Assembly: GCA_009760855.2 (NCBI GenBank)
Contig: WPIO01000008.1
Coordinates: 11,302,501-11,366,500 of the forward strand
Direction: 5' to 3'
DNA from: Cristatella mucedo
Lineage: Eukaryota > Bryozoa > Phylactolaemata > Cristatellidae
Length of the DNA: 64,000 nucleotides
This document shows positions 1 through 11,876 of the stretch, piece after piece. A program made the translations under genes and the position numbers. The notes under the pieces are model-generated. The model did no database searches. It was not told the DNA's origin and saw only the letters and a program-made list of their open reading frames with translations. Positions within the stretch are counted from its first letter, which is position 1. Each line of letters starts with the position of its first letter.

Positions 1-844
1 GATAGGTCATTATAACCAATAGGCGATGTTGTCCAAGTAACGTCGATGCATCCGAAAAAGAACTCCAACGTGGATTCCTCAATGGCAGAATCTGAGCGTC
101 AAACAGTAGAATCAGAAAGTACTGTTCTGTGCTGTCGCATGCTAAAGAAAATTTCCAGTAGTACAACTTCTGTATTTTACCAAGAAACATGCATGGCTCT
201 ATTGTATTAGGTATTTATTATAAACTACTCTCTCCTATCGCTTTCCTTACTCTCCCTCTGCTCCGATCCCGTACTCTCCGATTCTCTCTCCACTTCTCTT
301 CAGCTCATTTTCCACTGAAACCGTCTGCATATTTTCATAAAGGTGAATTTGTCAATAAGTTAGAGAGTTCTTATTATTGCAGTTGTTTTGCAAGAATGCG
401 TGTTGACTATCGGTTGGCTTCGCTGAAGCGACTGAGAGCTGTCGTGGTCCAGAAGGGGCGGGGCCAAGAATGTCATACCCATCTGAGCTGTCAAAATACT
501 GCAAGCCTGTCTAGTTGACTCGGCGAGTTGACTCCTCGACCAGTGACATTGTAAGCTAACAAATGGAGGCATTCTGCTAAAATATTCCACGGGCTTTTGT
601 CTGTTTTTAAAAAAGTACTAATAATAAAAAAATTATGTAAGGACATATTTTTAATGCCCTAAGAGAACCAAATTTTATTCCATGGACTTAGCACTTGAGA
701 AACTCTAGAAAAGAAGCATGTCGATCGATTAGAAGTAACGCTTACGCTGCCCGCATGCACAGTCGCACAAAGGACAAATCTTATGTACGGAGCAAATATT
801 GCAAGGCGGAGATCACTTTGAAGCATCTTTGTAAATGCTGCATA
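1..844. other. Intergenic, nothing recognised
   Basis: Short open frames only. A small GC-rich patch lies near 420-480. Confidence 0.5.
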
Positions 845-968
845 GCAATCCGATATCACGATGTAAGTCGGCAGTGTGTTACAGGCTTTGGGAGCAAACA
901 AACTATGAATGCACCGTGTCCACAGGATTTGAGATTGGTTAGAGGCGCAACTAAACGGCTTGATTAAA
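845..968 (-). mobile_element. LINE-A C-terminal fragment
   Basis: The minus strand reads FAPKACNTLPTYIV, matching SYAPKAWNSLPTCV. The DNA matches the CAGGCTTTGGGAGCA...ATGCACGGTCTCC segment. Confidence 0.65.
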
Positions 969-1140
969 AAGAGTGGTTAGAATGATATGAAGCCTAATTA
1001 TAAAATATTTCCGATAAGTAATAAAACAAAAAGAGTGATTGTAATTAATGAGCAATTTGTATAGCACCGTAAGAAAACTGAATTTGTTGTCATGTGCTCA
1101 ACAACTCGCAGCTAGAGAATGGATAACCCTAATAAAGGAT

Positions 1141-1250
1141 GGGAAGGGCGACCTTTATTTTCCCTCCAAACATAGGCTCCACACTCACACTTGAATAACT
1201 GTTTGAGTCTGGTGCTAATGGAGCAGCTAATATGTCAATGGCCATTGAGG
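1141..1250 (+). repeat. Repeat C copy 1
   Basis: 'TCCCTCCAAACATAGGCTCC', 'ACACTCACACTTGAATAACT' and 'GGTGCTAATGGAGCAGCTAA' recur at 7.23 and 21.65 kb. Class unknown; no ends defined. Confidence 0.65.
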
Positions 1251-1549
1251 TGCCAAGCTTACGCAAGGATACCAAAGCACGCACACGAGACACTACTGGC
1301 CGCTAGTTAGTACGAACCCTGGTCACTAACATGCACTGAATCATGCACAAGTGAGCGCTCAAAGCCACGAAGGGAAAAGGCAAGTTCAGCAGGGTGCTTG
1401 CTATCAAAGTATTTAGATCGTATCCCTTAGTCAAGACGTTTGCGGTTTCGAAACACACAACCATACAAAGGGCATTCCACTCGGACGCAGTAAAGGCGAC
1501 ATGAGGAGCATTTAGTTTTAGCTTCTTATTTGAGTTTCGTCAATTCAGT

Positions 1550-2760
1550 AGAGGACGAGGTGTCAGTCGCCGTGCACTCCGAGATTCTGGTGCAGGCTAA
1601 CTGAATGTGGGATCTCCACAAGGTTTTAAGCTAGTTAGGCTCATAGCCAATCGATCGAAGTCAGAAGGGTGGTCAGTCGAATAGGTGGTCTGATGAGAAA
1701 CTAAATCAGATAAACAGGCTGACACAATAGCAGTGGATTGACTTCTATACGTAGCTTGATAGGCAGTCACTGGAGAAGAGTGCTGCAGATTAGTCAGTTT
1801 TACCGTATATGACGGATAAAGATGGCTGAAGAGTTTGGAATTGACTCTAAGTTTCTCATCGCATAGACGGGAAAACTTGCAATGAGTGAGTTACGTGAGT
1901 CTAATAGCAAAATCAATAATGCATAGAATTGTTTGCTCTGCTGTCTTTATCTAAGCCACCCCAAAGTTTTTCAATTTTAAGTAGGCGAACTTAGGCAGAC
2001 TTGACTGCGGGCTGATATGCTTATCTCGCAAAAATTTATCTTGGAAGAGGGCCACAAATTCGGTAATGTGTGTACTTGTCAAACCAATCTGGAGGGTTAG
2101 GCTTTCTAGTTTCTGAGTAAGACTTGATTTCCCTATTATTAGTAAGCTGGCTTTTCTTGATTCAATTTAAGAAAGTGCGCCTCCAAATAAATGTCAGTGT
2201 CAGCATTTCATGGTATACGGGAGCTGAGAGATCCTGTAAGGTAGGCAAGGATCAAAGAACAACCATAGATGCGTACGATCTGCGTACAAATGAAGGCCTA
2301 GATTTCGCTTTGTGATTACTTCGGCACGGTGGAGAGTGTACGTGGTGAAAAAGAGTACACATGAAGCGAATAGCTGGATCGCGCCATATTTTCAAAAACT
2401 TTCTGGATGACCTTTGGCCACGGGCTTCTACTCTCTGAATTCCCTCTTGAGGTAGGACTAAGCAATGTGACACAGTGTGCCCGTCATTTATAGGTGAGAA
2501 ATCCGTTGCTCAAAAGTATGATCGATGGCGTTAAAAGCTGCCGAGAGATCCGCAGAACTAGCTGCTAGATTCCCTCGAGTCAGCATTACCGAGAAAGTCA
2601 AAATGCACCCGAGGCATTCCTGACACTGCCTAGAGATTTTCTCGAAAATCCAACGAACTGAAACTTAATTAACGAAATTTTTATGTTTGAAGGTTACACA
2701 TAAGAGTTCAACTGGTCTTGGATTATTATCTATTTTTTCAGTGTCTGACAGGGAATCGCC
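1550..2760 (-). mobile_element. LINE-A very decayed copy
   Basis: Matches the order of the 35.3-kb copy: 'TGGGATCTCCACAAGGTTTTA', then 'GGCAGACTTGACTGCGGGCT' (like GGGCAGATTTGACTGTGGAG), then 'GGCCTAGATTTCGCTTTGTG' near the YADD box, and 'CATAAGAGTTCAACTGGTC' shared with the 18-19 kb copy. No frame survives. Confidence 0.55.
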
Positions 2761-3295
2761 ACAAGTATTCTGAGTGGAGCATTGCTCAAGTTCTCTTTGT
2801 GTATTGGCCACTTCATAATGCTAAATAGCAACATATTTGTGCTTGGTTAATGTTTTTTCCACGAGCTTATGCCCAAAAAGTACAGATAGCGGTGCTTATA
2901 CGTGCTCACACCCTGCATGTTACTACTAACCATAATATTCGCGTTGACACTGAGACACTGTGCATGTTTATTCATCTAACAATATGGTCATACTTTATTT
3001 GCATCCTATTCAAAGTGTCTAAAAAGAGAAAGTCTTCTGAGGGTAAATGTTATTGTAATTTATCGATTAAACAGTCGATCTTTAGCGTTGAGCCGAAATT
3101 AGGAAAAGATACTTGCGTGTGCTCAGCTTTTTGACAGATATTGTTTATTTAGCCAGATCGCAGCGAAAGTGACGTGATCGCATAATCAGGAACATTGGCA
3201 TTGCTTATTGATAAGATCTCCAGGCGACTTTCCTTGGTTAAGATTTCCGCATATGGACCTACGATCGTCTACGTCTACGTCCACATCTATACGTC
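2761..3295. other. Intergenic, nothing recognised
   Basis: The 94-codon frame at 2850-3134 has no recognisable motif. A part near 2900-2950 (CATGTTACTACTAACCATAA) resembles the LINE-A 3' region. Confidence 0.4.
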
Positions 3296-3662
3296 TACAG
3301 CCCAGGCAGTGGCACATCCTTTCCAGCCGTCCCGAGCTGCTACTCTCCCGCTCCTCATTATCTAAACTGCTCTCCTGACTCAGATATATTTTTCACTTTC
3401 TCTTTGTTTCGTGAGATGAAATGTGTTGGCTGTTATTCTTGTTGTTTAGTGAGCATGGCACCATTGAACATTCGATAGTGTTTCCTTTGCAGCAAATGTA
3501 AAGCGCCTAGGAAGAGATTGAGTTCTCCGAGGGCGCTTTATCAAGTATATCATTATTGTTATTATTGGCTACTGAATGCAAGCCGAAAGCCGCTTAGGCT
3601 TTTAGTGTACTATACGATACTCTCCCGCGTTACACCCCCACAGCCTTTGTGACTTTGTGGAG
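3296..3662 (+). mobile_element. LINE-B 3' end, sense, split by LINE-A
   Basis: 'GTGGCACATCCTTTCCAGCC' through 'CTTTCTCTTTGTTTCGTGAG' matches LINE-B; after the nested LINE-A tail it resumes with 'GCCGAAAGCCGCTTAGGCTT' and ends near 'TTGTGACTTTGTGGAGTTAT'. Confidence 0.8.
3432..3564 (+). mobile_element. LINE-A tail nested in LINE-B
   Basis: CTTTGCAGCAAATGTAAAGC, hairpin and (TTATTA) tail. Flanked by perfect TTGGCT repeats (3426-3431 and 3565-3570), a target-site duplication inside the LINE-B 3' end. Confidence 0.85.
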
Positions 3663-3909
3663 TTATTGATGAAGATACGTTAAATCTAGATTAAGGCCTG
3701 GTCTGTAATTCTGTGGCAATTTAGCTGCTGCTGCCACATTCGTGGAATGGCGGGAAGACAAAAGTTTTGCCAATTCCAACATTGACTGTGTTGAATAAGC
3801 AAACAAGGGACACAATTAGTATATACATTTAAGTACAGCCTTACTTAAAGAATACTGAGGAATTTGATATGAAAAGTTTTACTAATGCTAGAGCAGGCTG
3901 AATGACTTC

Positions 3910-4075
3910 ATGCCGAGCTGGTTTGACCAAGTGGTTTAAGGTACTTGCCGCGAACCAAGGTCAAGGTGGATGTATTTAATGACCGAGGTCGTGGGCATGA
4001 GCCCCGTGACATATGTGAAGCGCCTGAACAGGGATTAAGTACTCTTAGGACGCAATACAAATTAATTATATTTTA
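3910..4075 (+). mobile_element. SINE-A copy
   Basis: tRNA-derived head with an A-box-like 'GACCAAGTGGTTTAAGGTAC', a B-box-like 'GTCGTGGGCATGAGCCCC', then 'TGAAGCGCCTGAACAGGGAT', 'TAAGTACTCTTAGGACGC' and an AT-rich end. The right half matches the LINE-A tail hairpin. Confidence 0.8.
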
Positions 4076-4858
4076 CGTATCAAGAGTAAAGGTTTTGCTC
4101 GCGTCTATTGCCTGTATTGCTTGCATATATAATACTCAGCATGATAGCCAGCACGAGATTTAACGAAGAACATCATGTGTTCTATGAAATTGTGTGTGTC
4201 ATTATTAACCATTAGACAAACTTTGTTTTCAAAACAAATTTGCGCTATAAATAGATTAATGTCTCTCGAGGCGGTACATTGGCTGTATTACTACAATCAG
4301 TATCACGCTGATCGATTGAGCAACCACCATTGCTGTAATGATGAACTGACCTAGTAACTGCTGCTGTGCAGTGATGCGGCTAAGAGTGAATAATTTGATG
4401 AGCGAATACAGGAAAAGAATCTCTCACTAAGACCTTAATTTGATACTACTGCGTTGACAACGCAGCTTGGAACAAATAGATACTTTACAGCCTAGTACCT
4501 GCTCCGTAGTGTCGCCAAGAAATCTCTTAACTTGACAGTAAAAGCCAATCTCTAAACTCAACCCTCTCATCATGTAATATGCTTCGTTTGTGTGAGATGC
4601 CTAGTAGGTGGTTATTAATACTTCAATTCTCATTATATTCTATATACACCGTTTTTATACATTAATTCAAAACGTCCTAACATATGATTTATTATTCTAA
4701 CGATTATTATTCCTCTAATAAAATACTTTCTACATCCGTCGTTTCAATAATCTAACCATTTTGACGTCTAGCTAGGGTGCAGTGCAATATGTTTAACGTG
4801 TAAGCATGCCGTACCGTGTGATATTGTTTAGCGGTTTTAAGATAATTTTGTAATGTTG
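4076..4858. other. Intergenic, nothing recognised
   Basis: AT-rich; no frame or repeat identified. Confidence 0.5.
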
Positions 4859-5468
4859 TCTTGTCTGTCGTGAGCATGGCAGTTGCCACATCACACCACA
4901 TCTCGCCGACATGCACTGGCTACCAGTCAAGCAATGGATCTACTTCAAGGTTTCGTCGCTCACTTTTAGGTCCCTTCATTCTTTTGCTTCAGCCTATCTC
5001 TCAGATCTACTCCCCCACCAGGCCAAGCATCGTACCACCCGCTTTTCGGAATGCAACAGTTTACCAATACCTCGTACACACCTCAAATCCTTTGGAGACC
5101 GTGCCTTTAGTTCGCATGCTCCCAAAAAGCCTGGAACTTACGTCTGACTTGCGTCACAACCTCCCCTGACTTGACCAAATTTAAAAAGAACTTCAAACAC
5201 ACCTATTTAGGACAGCAGTTAGTGGGTCCCTGTGATTCGTCCTTCATGTGCTTATGCGTGCTGACACTGTGCATGCTGCTACTAACCACACTTGCATGCT
5301 GACCCTGTGCATGTCACCTCTAACTATGTTATTCATGTTATTTATCAAGGATGATATTACTCACCATTCAATCGCGTTTCCCTTTGCAGCAATTGTAAAG
5401 CGCATATAAAGAGATTGAGTTCTCCGAGGGCGCTTTATCAAGTGCATTGTTATTATTATTATGTTATT
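4859..5468 (+). mobile_element. LINE-A 3' copy, sense
   Basis: C-terminal coding domain with one frameshift: MHWLPVKQWIYFKVSSLTF, AYLSDLLPHQAKHRTTRF, LKSFGDRAFSSHAPK. It is followed by the 3' region, the hairpin and a (TTA)n tail at 5448-5465. Confidence 0.9.
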
Positions 5469-5946
5469 AATGTTGAGTTTAATTGCGCTGCAGTCGAAGA
5501 CCAAACATTGAAAGAACTAGCAATCGGTGCGTATAAGTGAGGGAAGCAACCACCTCACATTTTATCTCTTTGTTTTGTTTTAATCCGTCTCTGACATGGC
5601 GCTTGGCAGTATGATTAAGCATTCCTTAATATTTCGAGGTACCTTCAGTGACAACGTGCGCTGACCATACTTCTAGAGGTTTATCTTTTTAGGTAAAGAG
5701 GCATCACAGAGTTCTACATATACAGATTCGAGACTATATGTGGCGTCACTTGCGCTGGATAGAGATATAAAGACTTTTTCAAGCTCAGATCGGCACTTCG
5801 CCATGCCGTGGTGGATGGTCGACCTGGGATCAGATAGTGCAATCACCAGCATCTGCATCCAAAACCGAATTGACTGCTGCAGTAGGTGAAGCCTCATATT
5901 TCAATACTACGTCTGCTCTCCCTCTCTCTCTCTCTCTCCCTCTCTC

Positions 5947-6023
<77 letters not shown>

Positions 6024-7224
6024 TCTCTCACTAAATAACTCTCTTCGATCTTCTATTCAAATCCAGTCCACACGTCAGATCGCTCTGAAGATTCCTTGGC
6101 TCTTGTTGAAACATTAGTCCCAGCAAAGAAAAGTCAGGACGGGATGTCCAAAATTCTTTTTTTACCCGGTGGGCTCCAAAACCATACATCGCGGAAAAAG
6201 CAAAACTTTAATGTTTTAAAAGCAAAACTTTAATTCAACTACAATCATGGGCTATGCGACTACTTTAAGCACTCACTTGCTACGAAAGCAAGCTTCGTAC
6301 CATAGACGGACATTTAAAACCTGGTACCTTGACTGTTAGTACGTTAGGGACTCAAATTTGAGGTCTATCTAATTCTTAATCACAATGTATACGTCTATCT
6401 CCTTGATAATCATAGCAGTTCTTCGTTCTCTGTCCATAGGCTTATCAGGTTTGCTACGAGCTTTGAATAGTATCCTCTATGCACGGAATAGTTGTTTCAT
6501 TTTTCGGCCGCATTAGCTTCGTATTCCCATTTGACCTTTCTACAGTGCACACGTTCTTATAAGTTTTAGGCTCAAGAAAAAAATTGAGTTTACGCCGGCG
6601 CTAGCCTAAACTGTTTGCACAGAAGTGGCAGTTAAGTACATGCTACATGGCTACTTCCCAATTTTCCATCGAATCGATACGCAGGCTTTTAATAGCCTCC
6701 GCGTGCATGGTTTTATCTATCTATGCACCTTCAGAAAACTTACGGTTGTGCCTTACGGCTGCTCCCAATACAATTCGTCGTCATGGTTTGTATAGTTTTC
6801 TCAAGCAACTTTCTATAAATACAAAAGTTGATGTTCCAAAAAAACTAATCCAAAAAATAATTTGATAAGAAAAAGCTACCGAGAAGGAAAATAAAGCCTG
6901 TTAGAAAGCAACGTTAAACTTGGTTTCATTATTGCGCCCGACAGCACACACAGGCTCTGTTTGATCCCAAAATTGTGTAGATTCCCAAAATTTCAAAATT
7001 AAAAAAGAAATTGCTCGATCCATGTCATTTTGTTAACGTCCTTTCTCCAAACGTCATTCTGTTGGCTAAGAACACGTTACTTCTAACATTATCACTAAAA
7101 TATGAACGCCGCCTAACATCCCAAAAATCCGTGCTACTAGGTTAAGGTTATCTTAAAAATTCACTTTTCGAATACACTGAAGAGATGTTTCTTCTATGCA
7201 GTATCTGAAAAAATATATCAGGAA
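5469..7224. other. Intergenic, microsatellite only
   Basis: Apart from the (CT)n tract at 5916-6018 I see no gene or repeat. Confidence 0.5.
5916..6018. repeat. (CT)n microsatellite
   Basis: About 100 bp of CT repeats with CCT interruptions in the first half. Confidence 0.95.
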
Positions 7225-7345
7225 AAATTATCTTGATTTTTCCTCCAAACATAGGCTCCACATTTACACGTGAATCGCTGTTGGAGTCCAGTGTCAATGG
7301 AGCTGCTAAATTCCTGTTGACGATGGATTACAAACCAGAACTGTC
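7225..7345 (+). repeat. Repeat C copy 2
   Basis: 'TTCCTCCAAACATAGGCTCC', 'ACATTTACACGTGAATCGCT' and 'TGCTAAATTCCTGTTGACGA'. Lies about 100 bp before a broken open region that ends in a PIP-box-like motif. Confidence 0.65.
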
Positions 7346-7440
7346 CTAATTGTCAAGACATACTAAGTGACTTGAAAACAAGTTTCTTTTTATTGGTTCA
7401 CGACTTTCTGAGCATTCGAAGGTTTTAAGAATATGAAAAG

Positions 7441-8175
7441 CTGATCAATGCTCTCATTCAGAACTTACGCCAAAATGGGGTGCAGAATATTGAGCATGTG
7501 AGCCCGATTGCGATAATCCGGGTTACCGAATTTCCACAAGTAGAATGGCAGTTAATTATTTACTTTGCGGGTAGCTGCTCAAAAAAATATAGCGTTTCGA
7601 AGTCGAAAACGCCGTTGACCTGATTTAGGAGCAGCACTGCCAGAATCACTTCGAAGCAATCTAAAGAACTATGCTCGCAAGAGCTCGATGACAGGATGCA
7701 CGCAATAGTTGGCTATAATGACAGTATAAAAGATGTTAGCAATGATGTTCTTAATAATGAAATGGAACTGATGTGCAAGTTCTTGGAATGATTTCCCGGG
7801 AACTTCATTCCCACCCGCTGGTCTGAAAAGATAATGCAGGAGGTCCGGAATCCCGGCGCCAGTGCTCGCCTGAGTAGTATCGCTGATAGTGAGAACGAAG
7901 ATCCTGACAATATTGGCGCGACGTTGGCGGTAGCATCCGATATGGCGCAGACTCGTGGCAGAAAGAAAGAGTATGAGCCCAGAAGGTCGAAATCTGCGGA
8001 GGCTGCTCCGCGTAGGCAGATACGCTCTGTTTGGCGCCCAAAGAAGGCACCGGCGGTTGTCTTAAATCAGCCATCAATTTTGAGCTATTTCTCGAAAAAA
8101 TAGGCTCAATTTTTGCGATCTAGACCTGGATTCTTGCCCTAGATCTGGTCAGCCACTGAGCACTTTCGGAATAAA
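7441..8175 (+). pseudogene. Broken coding-like region ending in a PIP-box-like motif
   Basis: One frame is open except for TGA codons at 7621 and 7789. The longest intact part is 7792-8103 (ATG at 7834, 89 residues). Its C-terminus reads VWRPKK...NQPSILSYFSKK. QPSILSYF fits the PCNA-interacting consensus Q-x-x-I/L-x-x-F/Y-F and sits at the very end, as in many PIP proteins. The middle is basic (TRGRKK, EPRRSK). AATAAA follows at 8170. Similar motifs occur in replication/repair proteins and in some transposases. I do not recognise the family. A last exon, a processed pseudogene or a transposon remnant are all possible. Confidence 0.4.
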
Positions 8176-8303
8176 AATCATCATTTTCGAAATCGCTGTC
8201 TTTCTGCTGACGAATACAGTTCGACAAACCTGACATTTTTTAGCCTATTTGCATATAATTTGGACCAATATTCAGATATTTATGGCAGTCCGCGCGCACC
8301 CGG

Positions 8304-8327
8304 ATTACCATGGTAACCCAAGTTACC
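8304..8327. promoter_or_regulatory. X-box-like palindrome with an extra half-site
   Basis: TTACCATGGTAA (8305-8316) is a perfect palindrome inside GATTACCATGGTAACCC, fitting the RFX X-box pattern (GTTACCATGGYAAC-like). A further GTTACC follows at 8322-8327. No ciliary gene starts nearby, so a role is not supported. Confidence 0.25.
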
Positions 8328-8676
8328 ACCATCGGGCTCATATACTGGACAATAAAAATTGTTACCAATCAAAGTAGAACAAAATAATGGTACAACTATT
8401 TTTGGGGCTCCTCCAAGAAAGTGAATTAAAGTTAGCAAGTATTCATCACCTACTCATTTCCAAAGCCTCAGAGTTGTCATTTTTTATTACTTCAGATTAA
8501 CTACAATGTTAATTTTTGATCATCTGCTTTCTTTGATTTCATATAAAGTAAGAGACGCAGTTTTCAAGTTTTTCTTATAGTAAGTAGCCTGCAAGTTGAT
8601 CACTGTCGTCCTAAAAGGTGTGTTTGTAGGAAACAATGGTTATTTGTTAAACTCCAAGCAATTCATTTATATGTAT

Positions 8677-8716
<40 letters not shown>

Positions 8717-8717
8717 T
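8677..8717. repeat. (CA)n/(TA)n microsatellite
   Basis: ACACAC run followed by ATATAT. Confidence 0.95.
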
Positions 8718-9554
8718 CCTAACCAAGGAACAAATTTGGAGTTAGCCTTTTACAATAATTAGTGCGAGAAATAATTCGGCTGAAGAACATCCAAAAATCT
8801 GGGCATTCGTAGAAAAGTACTCACCAATCAAACTAGTTCACGCACATGCGACATTGAGTCTCGACCACTGCTATTCTTTTTACGTAGAATGTCGGACCAG
8901 TTCCCTTAATCGTTGGCAGTTGTAGCAACCGCTAGCTACCCAATTGCATTTCTAGCTGTGAAGCCAGTCTTCTCGAGGTCAGAGGTGGCCGAAACCTCAC
9001 CCGTTTTGTTGTGGCAGACAAAGGTCCGCTTCCCTCCTGCCGTTTGGGTTGAGCGGATGCACCCTTCTTTGCCTGCCGTTCGGCCTGATCGGACCTCCTC
9101 TCTATGTCTCTTTACAACGGTGGCTAAATAAATATTCCTATTGACCATGTGGTAATATACCATTAATGAACTTAACTCGCCAGCACAGCTGGTAAAAAGC
9201 TCCGAAGTTTGTTTCATCTGTCGTCAATGGCGTAGCTGCCACAGCGAAACACTTTTGTCTGAGCTTAAGTGAATCCCTACTATCGTCGAATCAATTTAAA
9301 GATCTTCTATTTGGCTTAAAGATCGCTTCATTCGCCTGCGCCAGCCTACCTATCTGACCTTGTTGCTCCTCCGGTCACGTGCTATCACACCAATTACTAC
9401 TCTGCTTTTGGTCTTCTAGCCTTCCATATAGCTAAAGTGAATTCTGTTGGTGCTCTGGCCTTCAAATAATATGCACCATAATTCTGAAACTCGCTTCTAG
9501 CTTCGGCAACTAACTGCAATAACCTTGCATCAGTCAAATCCCCGCTGGACGTCT

Positions 9555-9700
9555 GTTTCACCTGACAGCGTGCATGTCCTGAGAACTCACTGATTCTTTT
9601 GCACTAAGATGTATAGCGCCTAGATAGTGATTTAGTTATCTTAGGACAATGGTTAATATACAAACTATCCTTATGATTGTAATTATAGCCATTATTATCA
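9555..9700 (+). mobile_element. LINE tail fragment, decayed
   Basis: TGTATAGCGCCTAGATAGTG followed by ATTTAGTTATCTTAGGAC is a degenerate LINE-A-type hairpin, ending in a TTAT-rich stretch. The sequence just before (9470-9555) matches the candidate LINE-C at 24.1 kb. Confidence 0.5.
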
Positions 9701-9839
9701 ACTATACTATTGAAAAGCTCGAATGATTGCTTCGTCATACATGGTGCATCAACTAGAAGCTAAAACGGAAGCCAACACGACATCATTGCTTATAGTAAAT
9801 GAAAACGCCGAGTTAACAACCATTTTCACGGCGATCGCT

Positions 9840-10490
9840 ACATTACAGCACCTCTCACCGACCTGCACCGGCCTACCGTGAGACAGCCAATCGATTTCAA
9901 GTTCCGCGTCGCCCAATTTAGGTTTTAGTTGGGGAATTTAGGTTTTCTCTCCCCAGTTGCATCTGTGAACTGGATCCCTCTCCGGAAGGATAGGGGCGGC
10001 GAGCTCAGCCGAATGCGGTACAGAGGCCATGGTTGAAGGAATGTGTGGATAAATTACGCGAGGCAAGCTCTTGCCAGTTGACCGTATGGAAGGGTCGAAC
10101 GCGCAGAAGTAGCAGTTGCAACGTCGGTCTCATGCTCCCGTGCATTTACTCGAAATAGTCCTAGCACTCCTTTCGTAGCAACATCTACCCTGATTCTAGT
10201 CTCGTATGGGTGCTCCTAAAAACCTCAAACCCTTGTGAGACCACACCTTGCTTTCAGTTTTAATGCTCTAAAGTCCTTCAACTTACTTACCGACTTAGCA
10301 AAATTAAAATGGAAGATAAAAAATCAACCTGCTCCTCTCAAAGTATTTAATCCGTACGTAAAAAGTGTTCCCTATGAACTTCAGCATGCCGAGTCCGTGC
10401 ATGCTGTCGCTAATCTGCTAAAATATTCCTTTTCAGGAAAATATGCGAAGCGCCCAGAATACAATTTATTTTACCTTGGGCCAGAGTAAA
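9840..10490 (+). mobile_element. LINE-A decayed copy with an internal insertion
   Basis: 'CTCACCGACCTGCACCGGCC' (LHWLPV region) begins the match; it resumes near 10200 with 'CCTCAAACCCTTGTGAGACC' and continues to a degenerate 'GCGAAGCGCCCAGAATACAA' tail. About 200 bp between 9935 and 10150 match nothing else here and look inserted. Confidence 0.55.
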
Positions 10491-10683
10491 TTATCTGTGT
10501 CCTTATTCTTATTCATCTTGTTTGTGTGGTGGCTGCCAGCTCTTACTTAAGTATGATTTGTATTTAGCCTCGGATGCTCCGTCAAAGAATGACTCAAAAA
10601 GAGATATGCTGACATTGAAATATTTATCAGTTATTAGTAAACAGCCTATTCAAATGTTCGTGTTCTACAGCAGCCATATTAGA

Positions 10684-10812
10684 CTGGTGAGATTATAATG
10701 GATTAATTATAATTTTATTATTAATAATTATTGGTAATGTATTATATATATATACCATGTATAATAATATATGTAATGTAATAAATAGTATTAATGTATA
10801 ATGTTATAGGTT
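10684..10812. repeat. AT-rich low-complexity tract
   Basis: TTATTAATAATTATT-type imperfect palindromes and TATATATATA. No gene signal. Confidence 0.8.
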
Positions 10813-11876
10813 TATTATAATGGATAGGAAACGGTCGTCTTTTTCTTTATCTGTATGCGGTATGAAAGACTAAGGAGCCCATATTCAGGGAGTTGCACGG
10901 ACAGCTTAGTGGTGGCGTGGTGTCCCACGAGTGTCGCTGCACTTTGTGGCTTGTACTAGACAACTGCAACTCCCCCCACCCCGCGACGGTCGAATAGACG
11001 TTTCAACGCTATGCACGTGGATGCTGTGCCATGTTAACGTACGCTCTTCCTTGCTGCCGTACTCTGCTACCGTCGGCATGCACATGCATAAGTGCATTTT
11101 CGCTGAGCCTAAACGCCGCTAGATGCGCTCCAGGGCCCTCGACGAGTTCGCATGTATTTCCGGCTCCGGCACGGACTTGGACGAGCGCTGCATTTGCATG
11201 CGCTTTCCAAGGTCATCTGCACCGAGACCGCTACGGCGCATTGTAAACGCCGTGTACGACTGGACATGATCTCTAGCTGATACTTACTAAGGATGTAAGC
11301 TAAATGAGGCACACAAGTGTTGCTACATAGCCTTACCGTGTGCAGCGCCGTCGGCGGTATCGGTTCATTATCATCATTCGACATTGCAGTTCACAGAAAA
11401 CCTCGTGAAGTGATTAAGCATAAGACTGAATATATCTGATGCTACGCCGCGAAACGGATGAGGCTAGAGGCATTATAACGCTTTGAATGTTCAACGGCCA
11501 TTCACAACGACGACGTCTTGGCTGCTCCCCCCAAGCATACGCTGCGTATACGATTGGGTTATGCGGCTGAATTCAAACAAGTAAGAAAACCTTAAGCCAG
11601 ATTAACCCGGAGAACTGCTACTCTTGGAATCTCGCGTGCGCTACAAAGATTTGAAAAAAGTGTCATAAGACAGATATGGTGTCTTTTAAAGCGAGATTTT
11701 GGTTGAAACATTAGTCAAAATATTTATTTTATTTTTACATACAAATGAGCCCACGAAAGATACCAAAATTTGACAAAGCAAAGGCTCCGAAAAACAGGTG
11801 GTCAATGGAGCAAAATTGCAAAGTCGAAGCCAAGGATAAAAAGAAAAATATTCCAATTTATGTCTGCTATCAAAGG
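10813..11876. other. Intergenic, GC-richer patch
   Basis: 10900-11260 is clearly richer in GC and CpG than its flanks and has open frames on both strands, none recognised. The rest is featureless. Confidence 0.45.

Larger units (their letters stand above)
8176..9470. other. Intergenic
   Basis: Holds the X-box-like palindrome and the CA/TA microsatellite. Overlapping 72- and 93-codon frames on opposite strands near 8913-9217, in a GC-richer patch, have no recognised motif. Confidence 0.45.
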
